Part shown: positions 36,190-43,463 of the stretch, piece by piece
Layout of the letters: every line of letters begins with the position of its first letter
How positions within the stretch are numbered: the stretch's first letter is position 1
Assembly: GCA_030691385.1 (NCBI GenBank)
Contig: JAUYEI010000069.1
Span: forward strand, 1-43,463
Reading direction: 5' to 3'
Origin: Azonexus sp.
GTDB taxonomy: Bacteria > Pseudomonadota > Gammaproteobacteria > Burkholderiales > Rhodocyclaceae
DNA length: 43,463 nt
The notes under the pieces: generated by a model
The model's input: the letters and a program-made list of their open reading frames with translations, nothing else
What the model was told of the DNA's origin: nothing
Databases searched by the model: none
Made by a program: the position numbers and the translations under genes

Positions 36190-37044
36190 ATGCAATTCAA
36201 ACAACAGATCGTGCAATGCCTCGGGCCGTCTGGCCTGCACCGGATGGCCTACACCGAGTGGGGCGCCCGTGACAATCCGCGCGTCCTGATCTGCGTCCAT
36301 GGCCTGACGCGCAATGGCCGTGATTTCGATGCGCTGGCCGAGGCGATGTCCGCACATTACCGGGTGATTTGCCCGGATGTCGTCGGCCGGGGCCAGAGCG
36401 GCCATCTGCGTGACCCGGCGGCCTATGGCATTCCGCAATACGTCGCCGACATGGTGACCCTGATCGCCCGCCTCAATGTCGACACCGTGCATTGGGTCGG
36501 CACCTCGATGGGGGGGCTGATCGGCATGGGGCTGGGTGCGCAGGAAGGCACGCCGATCCGCAAGATGGTACTCAATGACGTCGGGCCGGTGATCACCGCC
36601 GAATCGCTGCAGCGCATCGGCACCTATGTCGGCACCAACCCGGACTGGGTGACATTCGAGGAGGCGCTGGCCTTCGTCAAATTCGTCAGCGAGCCCTTTG
36701 GCCCGCTGACCGAGGCGCAGTGGTATCACCTGACCGAAACCAGTATTGCCCAGGGCAGCGACGGCCGCTGGCGCTTCCGTTACGATCCGCGCATCGCCGA
36801 GCCGTTCTGTGCCGCTTTTGCCGACAAGGATGTCGATTTGTGGCCGCTCTATGAGCAGATCAAGTGCCCGACGCTGGTCATTCGCGGCGCCCGGTCGGAC
36901 CTGCTGACCCGAGACACCTGGCAAAAGATGGCCGCCTGCGGTCCACAGGCAAAACTGGCCGAAATCGAAGGCGTCGGCCATGCCCCGATGTTCCAGTCGG
37001 CCGACCAGATCGCTATCGTTCGCGACTTCCTGTTGAGCGCATGA
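36190..37044 (+). CDS. Alpha/beta hydrolase
   Basis: 284 residues. Oxyanion motif VHGLTRNG (36-43), nucleophile elbow GTSMGG with S106, acid D in IRGARSDLLT and catalytic His in IEGVGHAPMF. The pattern of TEWGARDNPRVLICVHGLTRNGRDFD is common in uncharacterised esterase/lactonase-like proteins of betaproteobacteria. The substrate is unknown. It begins 24 bases after comEC and overlaps a second hydrolase (ATGA), so the two form an operon. Confidence 0.85.
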   Translation: MQFKQQIVQCLGPSGLHRMAYTEWGARDNPRVLICVHGLTRNGRDFDALAEAMSAHYRVICPDVVGRGQSGHLRDPAAYGIPQYVADMVTLIARLNVDTVHWVGTSMGGLIGMGLGAQEGTPIRKMVLNDVGPVITAESLQRIGTYVGTNPDWVTFEEALAFVKFVSEPFGPLTEAQWYHLTETSIAQGSDGRWRFRYDPRIAEPFCAAFADKDVDLWPLYEQIKCPTLVIRGARSDLLTRDTWQKMAACGPQAKLAEIEGVGHAPMFQSADQIAIVRDFLLSA

Positions 37045-37802
37045 AGCACATTATTGTTCAAGGGCTCAGGCTCGAGTATCGCGATTATCCGGCAACGCTA
37101 GAAGGTCGGCCGACGCTGTTGCTGCTCCACGAAGGCCTCGGTTGTGTGAGCATGTGGCGACATTTCCCGGAAAAGCTGGCGGCGGCAACCGGTTGTCGGC
37201 TGATCGTCTGGTCGCGCGCCGGCTACGGCGGTTCGGAGGCCTATCCGGAGCCACGCACGCCGCGCTACATGCACCACGAGGGCGAGGAAATGCTGCCGGC
37301 CTTGATCGCTGAACTGGGCGTCGAACGACCGTTGCTCATCGGTCACAGCGACGGTGGCAGCATCGCCCTGATCTTCGCCGGTGCCTTTCCCGAAGTGCCG
37401 CTCGGCGTCGCCGTCATGGCGCCGCATGAGTTCGTTGAAGAAGTCACGCTGGCCGGTATCAGTGAGGCCAGGGTGGCTTGGCAAACGACTGATCTGCCGA
37501 AAAAGCTGGCGCACTACCACCATGCGCAGACCGAGCGGGTTTTCAGCGACTGGAACGACACCTGGTTGTCGCCGGCCTTCCGCGACTGGAATATCGAAGG
37601 CTATCTGCCGAAAATCCGCTGCCCGTTGTTAGCCATCCAGGGAGAGGGCGACGAGTACGCCACGATGCGCCAGATCGATGCCATCGCCGAACAGGTATCC
37701 GGCACACAACTGCTCAAGCTGCCCTGCTGCGGCCACTCGCCCCACAGGGACCAGGAGGCCGGCGTGCTCGATGCTTTGACGGCCTTCGTCGCCGGCGTTT
37801 GA
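37041..37802 (+). CDS. Alpha/beta hydrolase
   Basis: 253 residues from ATG 37041, overlapping the stop of the previous hydrolase. Motifs: LLLLHEGLGCVSMWRHFPEKLA (oxyanion loop HEGLG), nucleophile elbow GHSDGG with S103, acid region IQGEGDEYAT, and His in LPCCGHSPHRDQ. The HEGLGS/C-x-x-W pattern occurs in ring-cleavage hydrolases and esterases, but specificity cannot be read from sequence. It is the second gene of a two-hydrolase operon, followed by a dispersed element. Confidence 0.85.
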   Translation: MKHIIVQGLRLEYRDYPATLEGRPTLLLLHEGLGCVSMWRHFPEKLAAATGCRLIVWSRAGYGGSEAYPEPRTPRYMHHEGEEMLPALIAELGVERPLLIGHSDGGSIALIFAGAFPEVPLGVAVMAPHEFVEEVTLAGISEARVAWQTTDLPKKLAHYHHAQTERVFSDWNDTWLSPAFRDWNIEGYLPKIRCPLLAIQGEGDEYATMRQIDAIAEQVSGTQLLKLPCCGHSPHRDQEAGVLDALTAFVAGV

Positions 37803-37834
37803 GTAGTTGGCAGGGAACGACATTGAACCTTGAG

Positions 37835-38026
37835 CCTTGAAACCTCAGTTGACCGCTCATCCATCCTCAGCCAGCCGCATGAATACGGGCCTTCGCGCCT
37901 TCGAGTCCATTCACCCGTTGGCTGACAGCGTTACGCGGCCGCTGGCACGTCTGGTCGGGCGTCCGGCTTTGTGGCTTCGCCGAAACTCGCCGAGTTGCTT
38001 TATTGTTATCGGCTCGTTTTCGCTTC
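37835..38026 (+). repeat. Dispersed element copy D
   Basis: Runs from CCTTGAAACCTCAGTTGACC to CGGCTCGTTTTCGCT; the reverse complement matches 7703-7894 almost throughout. Contains GCATGAATACGGGCC, GGCACGTCTGGTCGGGCGTC and TTTATTGTTATCGG, shared between copies. Only one CCTTGAAACC end is present here. Its far end abuts a broken reading frame. Confidence 0.8.
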
Positions 38027-38029
38027 TAA

Positions 38030-38473
38030 CGTCTGCCCGGCGAGGCCTCCTTCGCCGCGGGCGATGGGGCAGGTACGATCCGCAATTTCCGGCTGGCGGT
38101 CGAGTACGCCTATCGTTTTCAGGTGGAGCCTGAAGATCCCGACGAGTACACCATCCAGTTCTAACACGATATCGTGGACAAAATCTGCCGGCGCTTGCTT
38201 GAGCGCGCTTGTGGCGACCCGGACCTGGCTCAGGAAATTGCTGCGGGCTTGCGCCAGGCATGGCTGGACTGCGGTGTTCCATTGGCCATGCCGGCAGATG
38301 CCGGGGCGCTGCTGGTCGATATCGATGCGGATGGGCTTGGCAAGCTGTTGTTCCCGGCAGCCCTGGCAACGGAGCGGCGCATTCCGGATGGCGAGGGGTA
38401 TGCCAGGACCGTTCATCTTTATCTGTCGCGATTGAACCGGCCGGCGTCAGTGGCGGCCGCCAGCGGGTCCTGA
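38030..38473 (+). pseudogene. Small hypothetical gene, possibly split by a stop codon
   Basis: One frame is open from the edge of the dispersed element (38030) to a TAA at 38162 (ending AVEYAYRFQVEPEDPDEYTIQF). In the same frame it resumes three codons later at a GTG (38174) for 99 more residues (DKICRRLLERACGDPDLAQEI, AMPADAGALLVDIDADG, ending ASVAAASGS). The continuity of frame suggests a gene 5'-truncated by the repeat and interrupted by TAA; two separate genes are also possible. I do not recognise the protein. Its end overlaps convergent mtfA by 55 bases. Confidence 0.4.
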
Positions 38474-39198
38474 CGGTAGTAGCGGCAGAGCAGGCCGTAG
38501 ATGGCCGGGTATTCTTCGGCGACGATATGGGGAACCTCGAAGAAACTTTCAGTCAGCACGGCAAAAAACTCCGCCAGGTCGGTGCTGGCATAGGGATCGA
38601 TAGGCGTATCTTCGCCGCTGTCCACGCGCTGGCAGAAGTGGTCATAGGCGTTGGCAAACTTGGCTTGCCATTCTGTTTCCGTGATCCCGGAATGCAGTGC
38701 CGGCATGCCGTCCGCCTCGCCGTTGAGCATGTCCAGCTTGTGGGCGAATTCGTGGATGACCACGTTGTAGCCGTCGCCGGCCATCTGCACGTCGTGCCAG
38801 GAAATGATCAGCGGGCCGCCGTCCCAGGCTTCGCCGGAGAGCACGTCGTCGTATTCATGGACGACGCCGGATTCGTCCACGATGTGGCGCGGCACGACGA
38901 ATTCGTTGGGGTAGACGACGATGCCGACCCACTCGCGATAGGCACCCGGCCCGAGCTTGAGGATGGGCAGGCAGCCCTGGGCGGCGATCGAGACGCAGAT
39001 TTCGTCAGTCAGATCGAGGCCGCCGGCAGTGCTGAACTCCTTCTCGGCGAGAAAGGCTTCGGCTTTCATTTTCAGCTCTTTTTTCTCGTTGACCGTGAGA
39101 TTGTCGAGAAAGGGCAGCGCCGCGACGGTCCTTGCCCACAAAGCGTCGGGAATCTCCGCTACCTTCTTGCCGCGCAGCCTGTCGAGCCAATGCCTCAT
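38419..39198 (-). CDS. mtfA: MtfA-like zinc peptidase
   Basis: 259 residues from ATG 39198, overlapping the EamA gene's TGA. Zinc-binding HEFAH is at 149-153, with the downstream Glu in DLAEFFAVLTESFFEVP, plus GIVVYPNEF and GGPLIISWHDVQMAGDGYNVVIHEFAHKLDMLNGEADGMP. In E. coli MtfA is a cytosolic peptidase that binds Mlc and affects glucose PTS expression; a similar role here is not established. The N-terminal FLDNLTVNEKKELKM is partly encoded by a motif near-match. Confidence 0.9.
   Translation of the reverse strand: MRHWLDRLRGKKVAEIPDALWARTVAALPFLDNLTVNEKKELKMKAEAFLAEKEFSTAGGLDLTDEICVSIAAQGCLPILKLGPGAYREWVGIVVYPNEFVVPRHIVDESGVVHEYDDVLSGEAWDGGPLIISWHDVQMAGDGYNVVIHEFAHKLDMLNGEADGMPALHSGITETEWQAKFANAYDHFCQRVDSGEDTPIDPYASTDLAEFFAVLTESFFEVPHIVAEEYPAIYGLLCRYYRQDPLAAATDAGRFNRDR
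39066..39098 (+). repeat. Uptake-signal-like motif copy 12 (near-match, in mtfA)
   Basis: GTTGACCGTGA (39088-39098, one mismatch to the core), preceded by CTTTTTTCTC and TCATTTTC at the usual spacing. It encodes LTVNEKK on the coding strand. Confidence 0.5.
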
Positions 39199-40079
39199 TT
39201 TTTCATGGTCAGCCAGATGCCCGAGAAGATCAGGGCGATGCCGAAGTAGTGGTACCAGAGCGGGATTTCGCTGAGGAACAGGAAGGAGAGCAGGGTGCCG
39301 AAAACCGGCATGAGGTGGATGAACAGGCTGGCCTTGTTGGCGCCGACTTCGGCCACGCCCTTGTTGTAGAAAATGTAGCCGAGGAAGCTCGGGAAGATGC
39401 CGACGTAGGCCAGCGCGGTCAGCGAACCGAGGTGCAGGTTGATGTGCCGGCCCTGGGCCAGTTCCCAGGCGTAGGCCGGACCGAGCGCGGCGAGACCGAT
39501 GGCGGTGGTTGCGCCGAGCATGAGCATCGGGTGCACGCCGGCTGGGCGCCAGGCGAGGGCGACGGTGTAGAGAGCCCAGTCGAGTACGGCGACGAGCATC
39601 CAGACGTCGCCGACATTGAGGTTGAGGTGGGCGAGCACGGCAAGGTCGCCGCGCGACACGATGGTCAGCGCGCCGCACAGCGAAATGACGACACCGATGC
39701 CTTCGACCCGCCGCAGGTGCTTGCCGAGAAAAGCCCAGGAGATGGCGATGGTGGCGATCGGCACGAAGGAGTTGAGCAGCGCCGCATTGGTCGCGCTGGT
39801 GTCCTGCAGGGCGATATAGGCAAAGGTGTTGTAGCCGCCAACGCCAAGCAGACCGAGAGCGAGCAGGGGGCGCCAACCTTTTTTCAGCAGCGGCCACTGG
39901 GTTTTGAGGTGGGGCATGGCCAGCGGCAGGATCAGCGCGAAGGCGATGGTCCACCGCCAGAAGGCGAAGCCCAGCGGTGGAATGTCGTCGCGGGCGCCGC
40001 GGCCGATCACCATGTTCCCGGACCAGAAGAGAACGGTCAGGACCAGTAGTAAATAAGGGTTGGCGAACAGTTGTTTCAT
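39195..40079 (-). CDS. EamA/DMT-family transporter
   Basis: 294 residues from ATG 40079 (MKQLFANPYLLLVLTVLFWSGNMVIGR). Ten predicted helices in two EamA repeats; conserved NTFAYIALQDTSATNAALLNSFVPI, and in the second half PSFLGYIFYNKGVAEVGANKASLFIHLMPVFGTLLSFLFL. Such proteins export metabolites, often amino acids or their analogues, across the inner membrane; the cargo here is unknown. It is co-transcribed with mtfA (ATGA overlap) and divergent from relA. Confidence 0.9.
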   Translation of the reverse strand: MKQLFANPYLLLVLTVLFWSGNMVIGRGARDDIPPLGFAFWRWTIAFALILPLAMPHLKTQWPLLKKGWRPLLALGLLGVGGYNTFAYIALQDTSATNAALLNSFVPIATIAISWAFLGKHLRRVEGIGVVISLCGALTIVSRGDLAVLAHLNLNVGDVWMLVAVLDWALYTVALAWRPAGVHPMLMLGATTAIGLAALGPAYAWELAQGRHINLHLGSLTALAYVGIFPSFLGYIFYNKGVAEVGANKASLFIHLMPVFGTLLSFLFLSEIPLWYHYFGIALIFSGIWLTMKK

Positions 40080-40164
40080 GGTCGCCGGATTATGCCTGAT
40101 CGGGCTGCAGCGGTGGGTGACGGCCAATTTGCCGCTCGCTGCGCCGGTCTTGGGAGATCGGTCT

Positions 40165-40170
40165 TATAAT
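40165..40170 (+). promoter_or_regulatory. -10 box of relA, possible leaderless start
   Basis: Perfect TATAAT ending seven bases before the relA ATG (40177), which puts the expected transcription start at or next to the A of the ATG. The -35 region is not convincing, and no ribosome-binding site lies at normal distance. Confidence 0.5.
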
Positions 40171-40176
40171 TGCGCC

Positions 40177-42399
40177 ATGGTTTCCGTCGTCCATTCCGTC
40201 GCCTCGCAAAGCGACTTCGAACAGTTCCTGGTCACGCTGGCCGAGGGCTTGGCCCCTGCCGATGCGGAACGTCTAAAATCCGCCGTCGAGTACGCCTGGA
40301 CCACCTACGGCGAACGCACGCTGGGTAGCGGCGAGCGCATCTGGTCCCACGCGCTGGGCATGGCGGTCATCATCACCGGCCTCAAGCTTGACGTCGAATC
40401 GCGCATTGCCGCCCTGCTTTTTGCCATTCCGGCGCAGGACGAGCACGGCATCGCCAGCATCGAAACACGTTTCGGCAAGCCGGCGGCGCATCTCGTGCAC
40501 GGTATTTCGCGCCTCAATAAATTGCGGCCGATTGCCAAGGGTTTTGTTGCCACCAACGTCGAGGCCGGCGAGGTCAATCCGGTCGAGATGAAGGCGCAGA
40601 TCGAAGTGCTGCGCAAGATGCTGCTGGCCATGGTCGAAGACATTCGCGTTGTCCTGCTGCGCCTGGCCAGCCGGACGCAGACCCTGCGCTTCTACGCCTC
40701 ACATCCGGACGATCTGCGCGTCCAGGTGGCGCGCGAGACGCTGGAGCTCTATTCGCCGCTGGCCAATCGGCTCGGGGTCTGGGAACTGAAGTGGGAACTG
40801 GAGGATTTGTCCTTCCGCTTCATCCATCCGGACACCTACAAAAAATTGGCCAGGCTGCTTGACGAAAAACGCAGCGAACGCGAGCAGTTCATCGTGGACG
40901 CCGTGACCAAGGTGCGCGAGGAGCTCGAAGCGGCCGGCGTGCACAACGCCGAGATCTACGGCCGGCCGAAGCACATCTACAGCATCTGGAACAAGATGCA
41001 CAAAAAGGGTGTCGATTTCTCCGAGGTCTATGACGTGCGCGCCCTGCGCATCATCGTCGACGACCTCAAGGACTGCTACACCGCGCTCGGCATCGTGCAT
41101 AACCTGTGGCTGCCGATCCCCAAGGAGTTCGACGACTACATCTCGAATCCCAAGGGCAACTACTACCGCTCGCTGCATACCGCCGTGCGCTGCCCGGACG
41201 GGCGCAGCCTGGAAATCCAGATCCGCACCTGGGACATGCACAAGCACGCCGAACTCGGCGTCGCCGCCCACTGGCGCTACAAGGAAGGCAGCAAGCGCAG
41301 CGCCGAGGACGACTACGACGAGAAGATCGCCTGGCTGCGCCAGCTGCTGACCTGGAAGGACGAAGTCGCCGACAGCTCGGACTGGGTCAAGCACTACAAG
41401 CAGGCGGCGCTCGACGAGACGATCTATGTCATCACGCCGCAGGGCAAGGTGGTCGACCTGCCGGCCGGCTCGACGCCGGTCGATTTCGCCTACCGCGTGC
41501 ATACCGACCTCGGCCACCGTTGCCGGGGGGCCAAGGTTGCCGGCCATCTGATCCCGCTCAACACGGCGCTCGAAACCGGGCAGGAGGTCGAGATCGTCAC
41601 CGCCAAGCTCGGCGGTCCGTCGCGCGACTGGCTCAATCCGCTGCTCGGCTACATCCACACCAAGAGCGCCCGGGTCAAGGTGCGCGCCTGGTTCTCCAAC
41701 CTGGCGCTCGAAGAAACGCTGGGCGAAGGGCGCAGCCTGATCGCCAAGGAACTGCAGCGGGCCGGGCAGACTGGGGCCAATATCGAAGAACTGGCGCACA
41801 AGCTGGGCTTCGCCAAGGCCGACGACCTGTACATCGCCGCTGCCCGCGGCGACCTCAATCAGCGGCAGTTCCAGGCCGTGGCCAAGGGCGGCGACCTGCT
41901 CGCCGAAACCCAGCTACCGGACGAGGTGGTGGCCAAGCCGAGCAAGCCGGTCCAGGGCAACCAGGGCATCCTGATCGTCGGTGTCGACAAGCTGTTGACG
42001 CAACTCGCCCGTTGCTGCAAGCCGGCCCCGCCAGACGAAATCCAGGGCTTCATCACGCGCGGCAAGGGCATTTCCATCCACCGCATGGACTGCCCCAATT
42101 TCTCCAATCTGGCGGCGCTGCATCCCGAGCGTGTCATCGAAACCGACTGGGGCCTGACGACGACCGGCGTTTTCGCCGCCGACATCATTGTCGACGCCCA
42201 TGACCGCCAGGGCCTGCTGCGCGACATTTCCGAGATATTCACGCGCGAGCGGCTCAACGTCATCGGCGTCAACACCCAGTCCAAACAGGGCAAGGCGCAC
42301 ATGAGCTTTACCGTCGAGATCACCAACCTGCAGCAAATGCAGAAGACGCTGACGCTGATCCACGACGTTGAAGGCGTCGTCGGCGTGCGCCGCGCCTGA
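40177..42399 (+). CDS. relA: (p)ppGpp synthetase RelA
   Basis: 740 residues. The N-terminal HD-like domain lacks the HDxxED hydrolase motif (LLFAIPAQDE, about 81-89), so the protein is RelA-type rather than SpoT. Synthetase domain: YGRPKHIYSIWNKMHKKG, VYDVRALRIIV, EFDDYISNPKGNYYRSLHTAV. A TGS domain (YVITPQGKVVDLPAGSTPVDFAY), the Cys-rich region (ARCCKPAPPDEIQG, RMDCPNF) and a C-terminal ACT domain (DAHDRQGLLRDISEIFTRERLNVIGVNTQ) follow. It makes (p)ppGpp on ribosomes stalled by uncharged tRNA. The start is ATG 40177 (MVSVVHSVASQ); its mRNA may be leaderless. Confidence 0.95.
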   Translation: MVSVVHSVASQSDFEQFLVTLAEGLAPADAERLKSAVEYAWTTYGERTLGSGERIWSHALGMAVIITGLKLDVESRIAALLFAIPAQDEHGIASIETRFGKPAAHLVHGISRLNKLRPIAKGFVATNVEAGEVNPVEMKAQIEVLRKMLLAMVEDIRVVLLRLASRTQTLRFYASHPDDLRVQVARETLELYSPLANRLGVWELKWELEDLSFRFIHPDTYKKLARLLDEKRSEREQFIVDAVTKVREELEAAGVHNAEIYGRPKHIYSIWNKMHKKGVDFSEVYDVRALRIIVDDLKDCYTALGIVHNLWLPIPKEFDDYISNPKGNYYRSLHTAVRCPDGRSLEIQIRTWDMHKHAELGVAAHWRYKEGSKRSAEDDYDEKIAWLRQLLTWKDEVADSSDWVKHYKQAALDETIYVITPQGKVVDLPAGSTPVDFAYRVHTDLGHRCRGAKVAGHLIPLNTALETGQEVEIVTAKLGGPSRDWLNPLLGYIHTKSARVKVRAWFSNLALEETLGEGRSLIAKELQRAGQTGANIEELAHKLGFAKADDLYIAAARGDLNQRQFQAVAKGGDLLAETQLPDEVVAKPSKPVQGNQGILIVGVDKLLTQLARCCKPAPPDEIQGFITRGKGISIHRMDCPNFSNLAALHPERVIETDWGLTTTGVFAADIIVDAHDRQGLLRDISEIFTRERLNVIGVNTQSKQGKAHMSFTVEITNLQQMQKTLTLIHDVEGVVGVRRA

Positions 42400-42469
42400 G
42401 CATCGATAGCACTCGGCATCGGTGATGGTTTTTTCGCCGACTTTGACCAGTTCAATTCGCTTTGAAAAA

Positions 42470-42499
42470 ATAAAGCCCCCAATCACTTGGAGGCTTTAT
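42470..42499 (-). terminator. Terminator between relA and the PEP-CTERM gene
   Basis: ATAAAGCC / GGCTTTAT with inner CCCAA / TTGG pairing; on the minus strand the stem ends in a run of T residues, so it mainly ends the PEP-CTERM transcript. Confidence 0.85.
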
Positions 42500-42545
42500 C
42501 AGCGGCCTGAAATGGCAACCGAGCTTATCTGTAAGGCGATTCCAA

Positions 42546-43148
42546 TTATGCTTTTCTCCTCCGGGCTGCCAGCAAGCCAATCAGCCCGAGACCCAGCAGG
42601 GCGATGCCAGACGGCTCAGGAACCTTGTTTCCGGGGACAAAGGTCGGGCCGTAGACCAAATAGCCAGTAGCTGGAGCAAAAATGCTTCCCAGTGTGTTTG
42701 TCAGGACATTGAGGTCATCCGGTGTGTAGGCAGTCAGTGTAAACGTCCAGGTCAGCTCATCGAAGTTCACATCAATCGATGGGTTGGTAAGGTTGGTGAT
42801 ATGGACAAACTGGCTGTTCTGATTGGAATAACTGCCGGAATCGAGCGTGGTGCCCCCCATCAGGAATGACCACACGGCGTCGCCCAAACGTGTGCCACCC
42901 TCAGCCATTCCAATTGGCGCCCAAATGTTTTGGCTGGCAGAAGCAGACCAATAACCATTGGTTGCATGTAGATTCAGTTTTACCGTATCGCCTACAGCCA
43001 GTTGATTGCCAGCGGCGGTCAGGTTTTCGATCAGGCTGCTGCCAGTGTAGGTGTAGTCGTAAGTATAGTTGGCTGCGATGGTCGCGTTGGCTGATAGGGC
43101 CAATGCGGCTACTGCGATGATGCGCGATGCGGTTGATAGGCCGATCAT
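42546..43148 (-). CDS. PEP-CTERM sorted surface/exopolysaccharide-associated protein
   Basis: 200 residues. The start at ATG 43148 is preferred because AAGGAG stands seven bases upstream; an ATG at 43169 lies above that site. Signal peptide MIGLSTASRIIAVAALALSANATIA. The mature region is Ser/Thr/Asn-rich and beta-type (YTYDYTYTGSSLIENLTAAG, FDELTWTFTLTAYTPDDLNVL), with no enzyme motif. C-terminal sorting signal VPEPSGIALLGLGLIGLLAARRRK: the VPEP motif, a hydrophobic helix and an Arg cluster recognised by exosortase. Such proteins are tied to exopolysaccharide and floc formation. The exosortase gene is not in this window. Confidence 0.92.
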   Translation of the reverse strand: MIGLSTASRIIAVAALALSANATIAANYTYDYTYTGSSLIENLTAAGNQLAVGDTVKLNLHATNGYWSASASQNIWAPIGMAEGGTRLGDAVWSFLMGGTTLDSGSYSNQNSQFVHITNLTNPSIDVNFDELTWTFTLTAYTPDDLNVLTNTLGSIFAPATGYLVYGPTFVPGNKVPEPSGIALLGLGLIGLLAARRRKA

Positions 43149-43195
43149 TTTTACGCTCCTTGCTTTCATGTTGAGATGGCTGCGTGAATTAATTA

Positions 43196-43211
43196 AGCAT
43201 TAAGCACGCCA
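43196..43211 (-). promoter_or_regulatory. Possible sigma-54 promoter of the PEP-CTERM gene
   Basis: On the minus strand TGGCGTG-CTTA-ATGCT has GG and GC ten bases apart, near the TGGCACG-N4-TTGCW consensus. Start would be about 35-40 bases before ATG 43148. PEP-CTERM genes in Zoogloea are known to be RpoN/PrsK-PrsR controlled, which supports the idea. Confidence 0.45.
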
Positions 43212-43463
43212 AAATATTAACCAATTGATTTTTAGGTAAAAAAAGTTATTTTTTGTGGCTATTTTTGTCTTGGTGTAAAAAATACCGACGTGAATTTTAT
43301 GATGAACCTAAGCTGGACGAGTCGGAACCAAACAGGGGTTACGATGCAATCCTGACGAATGGGCGTGGAGTCGATCATGTCGGCAAGCATAGGATTGGTG
43401 GATCGGTACGCGACGAACCGGCATGGGGTGTTGTCCTGTTTTGATCGAATCATTATCGTAGGT
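43212..43463. other. A/T-rich upstream region and window end, no gene recognised
   Basis: 43212-43300 is strongly A/T-rich (runs AAAAAAAG, TTATTTTTTG) and may hold activator sites for the PEP-CTERM promoter. From about 43300 composition returns to normal and short frames exist on both strands, perhaps the edge of another gene, but none is recognisable. Confidence 0.4.

Noticed and set aside
43253..43463. Short frames on both strands at the right edge
   Set aside because: No recognisable family, start signal or complete gene; too short to call.

Overview
The window is GC-rich and densely coded, with a gene content typical of a betaproteobacterium. The dapC-dapD-pilU-dapE-prmB block, the overlapping recJ/RpfE-like pair beside lol genes, a phasin, relA and a PEP-CTERM surface protein together suggest Rhodocyclales (Dechloromonas/Azonexus/Zoogloea-like). 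This placement is inferred from remembered family resemblance, not from a search. No tRNA, rRNA or CRISPR array was seen.

Layout. 1-345: 3' part of an IS1595-type transposase, cut at a dispersed motif. 346-6540 (minus strand): lysine/diaminopimelate operon dapC-dapD-pilU-dapE-prmB plus a spermidine-synthase-like gene. 6600-7900: small lipoprotein, a broken toxin-antitoxin locus and a dispersed repeat. 8042-10405: circularly permuted ATP-grasp plus alpha-E pair. 10489-19132: a CarH/LitR-type B12-binding MerR regulator divergent from an eight-gene run (FAD oxidoreductase, DUF1365, CFA-type methyltransferase, chalcone-isomerase-like, MFS, DUF3833 lipoprotein, SDR, NTF2-like) that looks like a light/oxidative-stress membrane-lipid modification cluster. 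19204-26084: phasin, lysS, a small hypothetical gene, mnmC, metY. 26314-33660: recJ and an RpfE-like gene, divergent lolC/lolD, a chemoreceptor and a DUF2062 protein. 33838-37802: comEC and two alpha/beta hydrolases. 38174-43148: a possibly broken small gene, mtfA, an EamA transporter, relA and a PEP-CTERM protein.

The most striking signal is not a gene. An 11-base core GTTGACCGTGG occurs exactly nine times, with three near-matches, in both orientations. It lies inside coding sequence (mnmC twice, comEC, DUF1365, alpha-E, RpfE-like, probably recJ and mtfA) and in gaps. The same side of the core always carries A/T-rich tracts spaced by about one helical turn. A non-palindromic core with phased one-sided A/T tracts, tolerated in several reading frames, is the architecture of the Pasteurellaceae DNA uptake signal sequence. 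The window also encodes ComEC and the pilus ATPase PilU, both linked to DNA uptake. I propose an uptake-signal-like family; this is a hypothesis.

A second layer of repeats sits in the gaps: a ~140-190 bp dispersed element in five full or partial copies, a ~630 bp inverted duplication upstream of the MFS gene, a repeat-like in-frame insertion inside that MFS gene, and a ~157 bp hairpin element before mnmC. Candidate regulatory sites include TTTGTC-type operators and a sigma-70 promoter at the LitR divergent region, possible sigma-54 promoters before the ATP-grasp and PEP-CTERM genes, and a -10 box placed so that relA mRNA could be leaderless.
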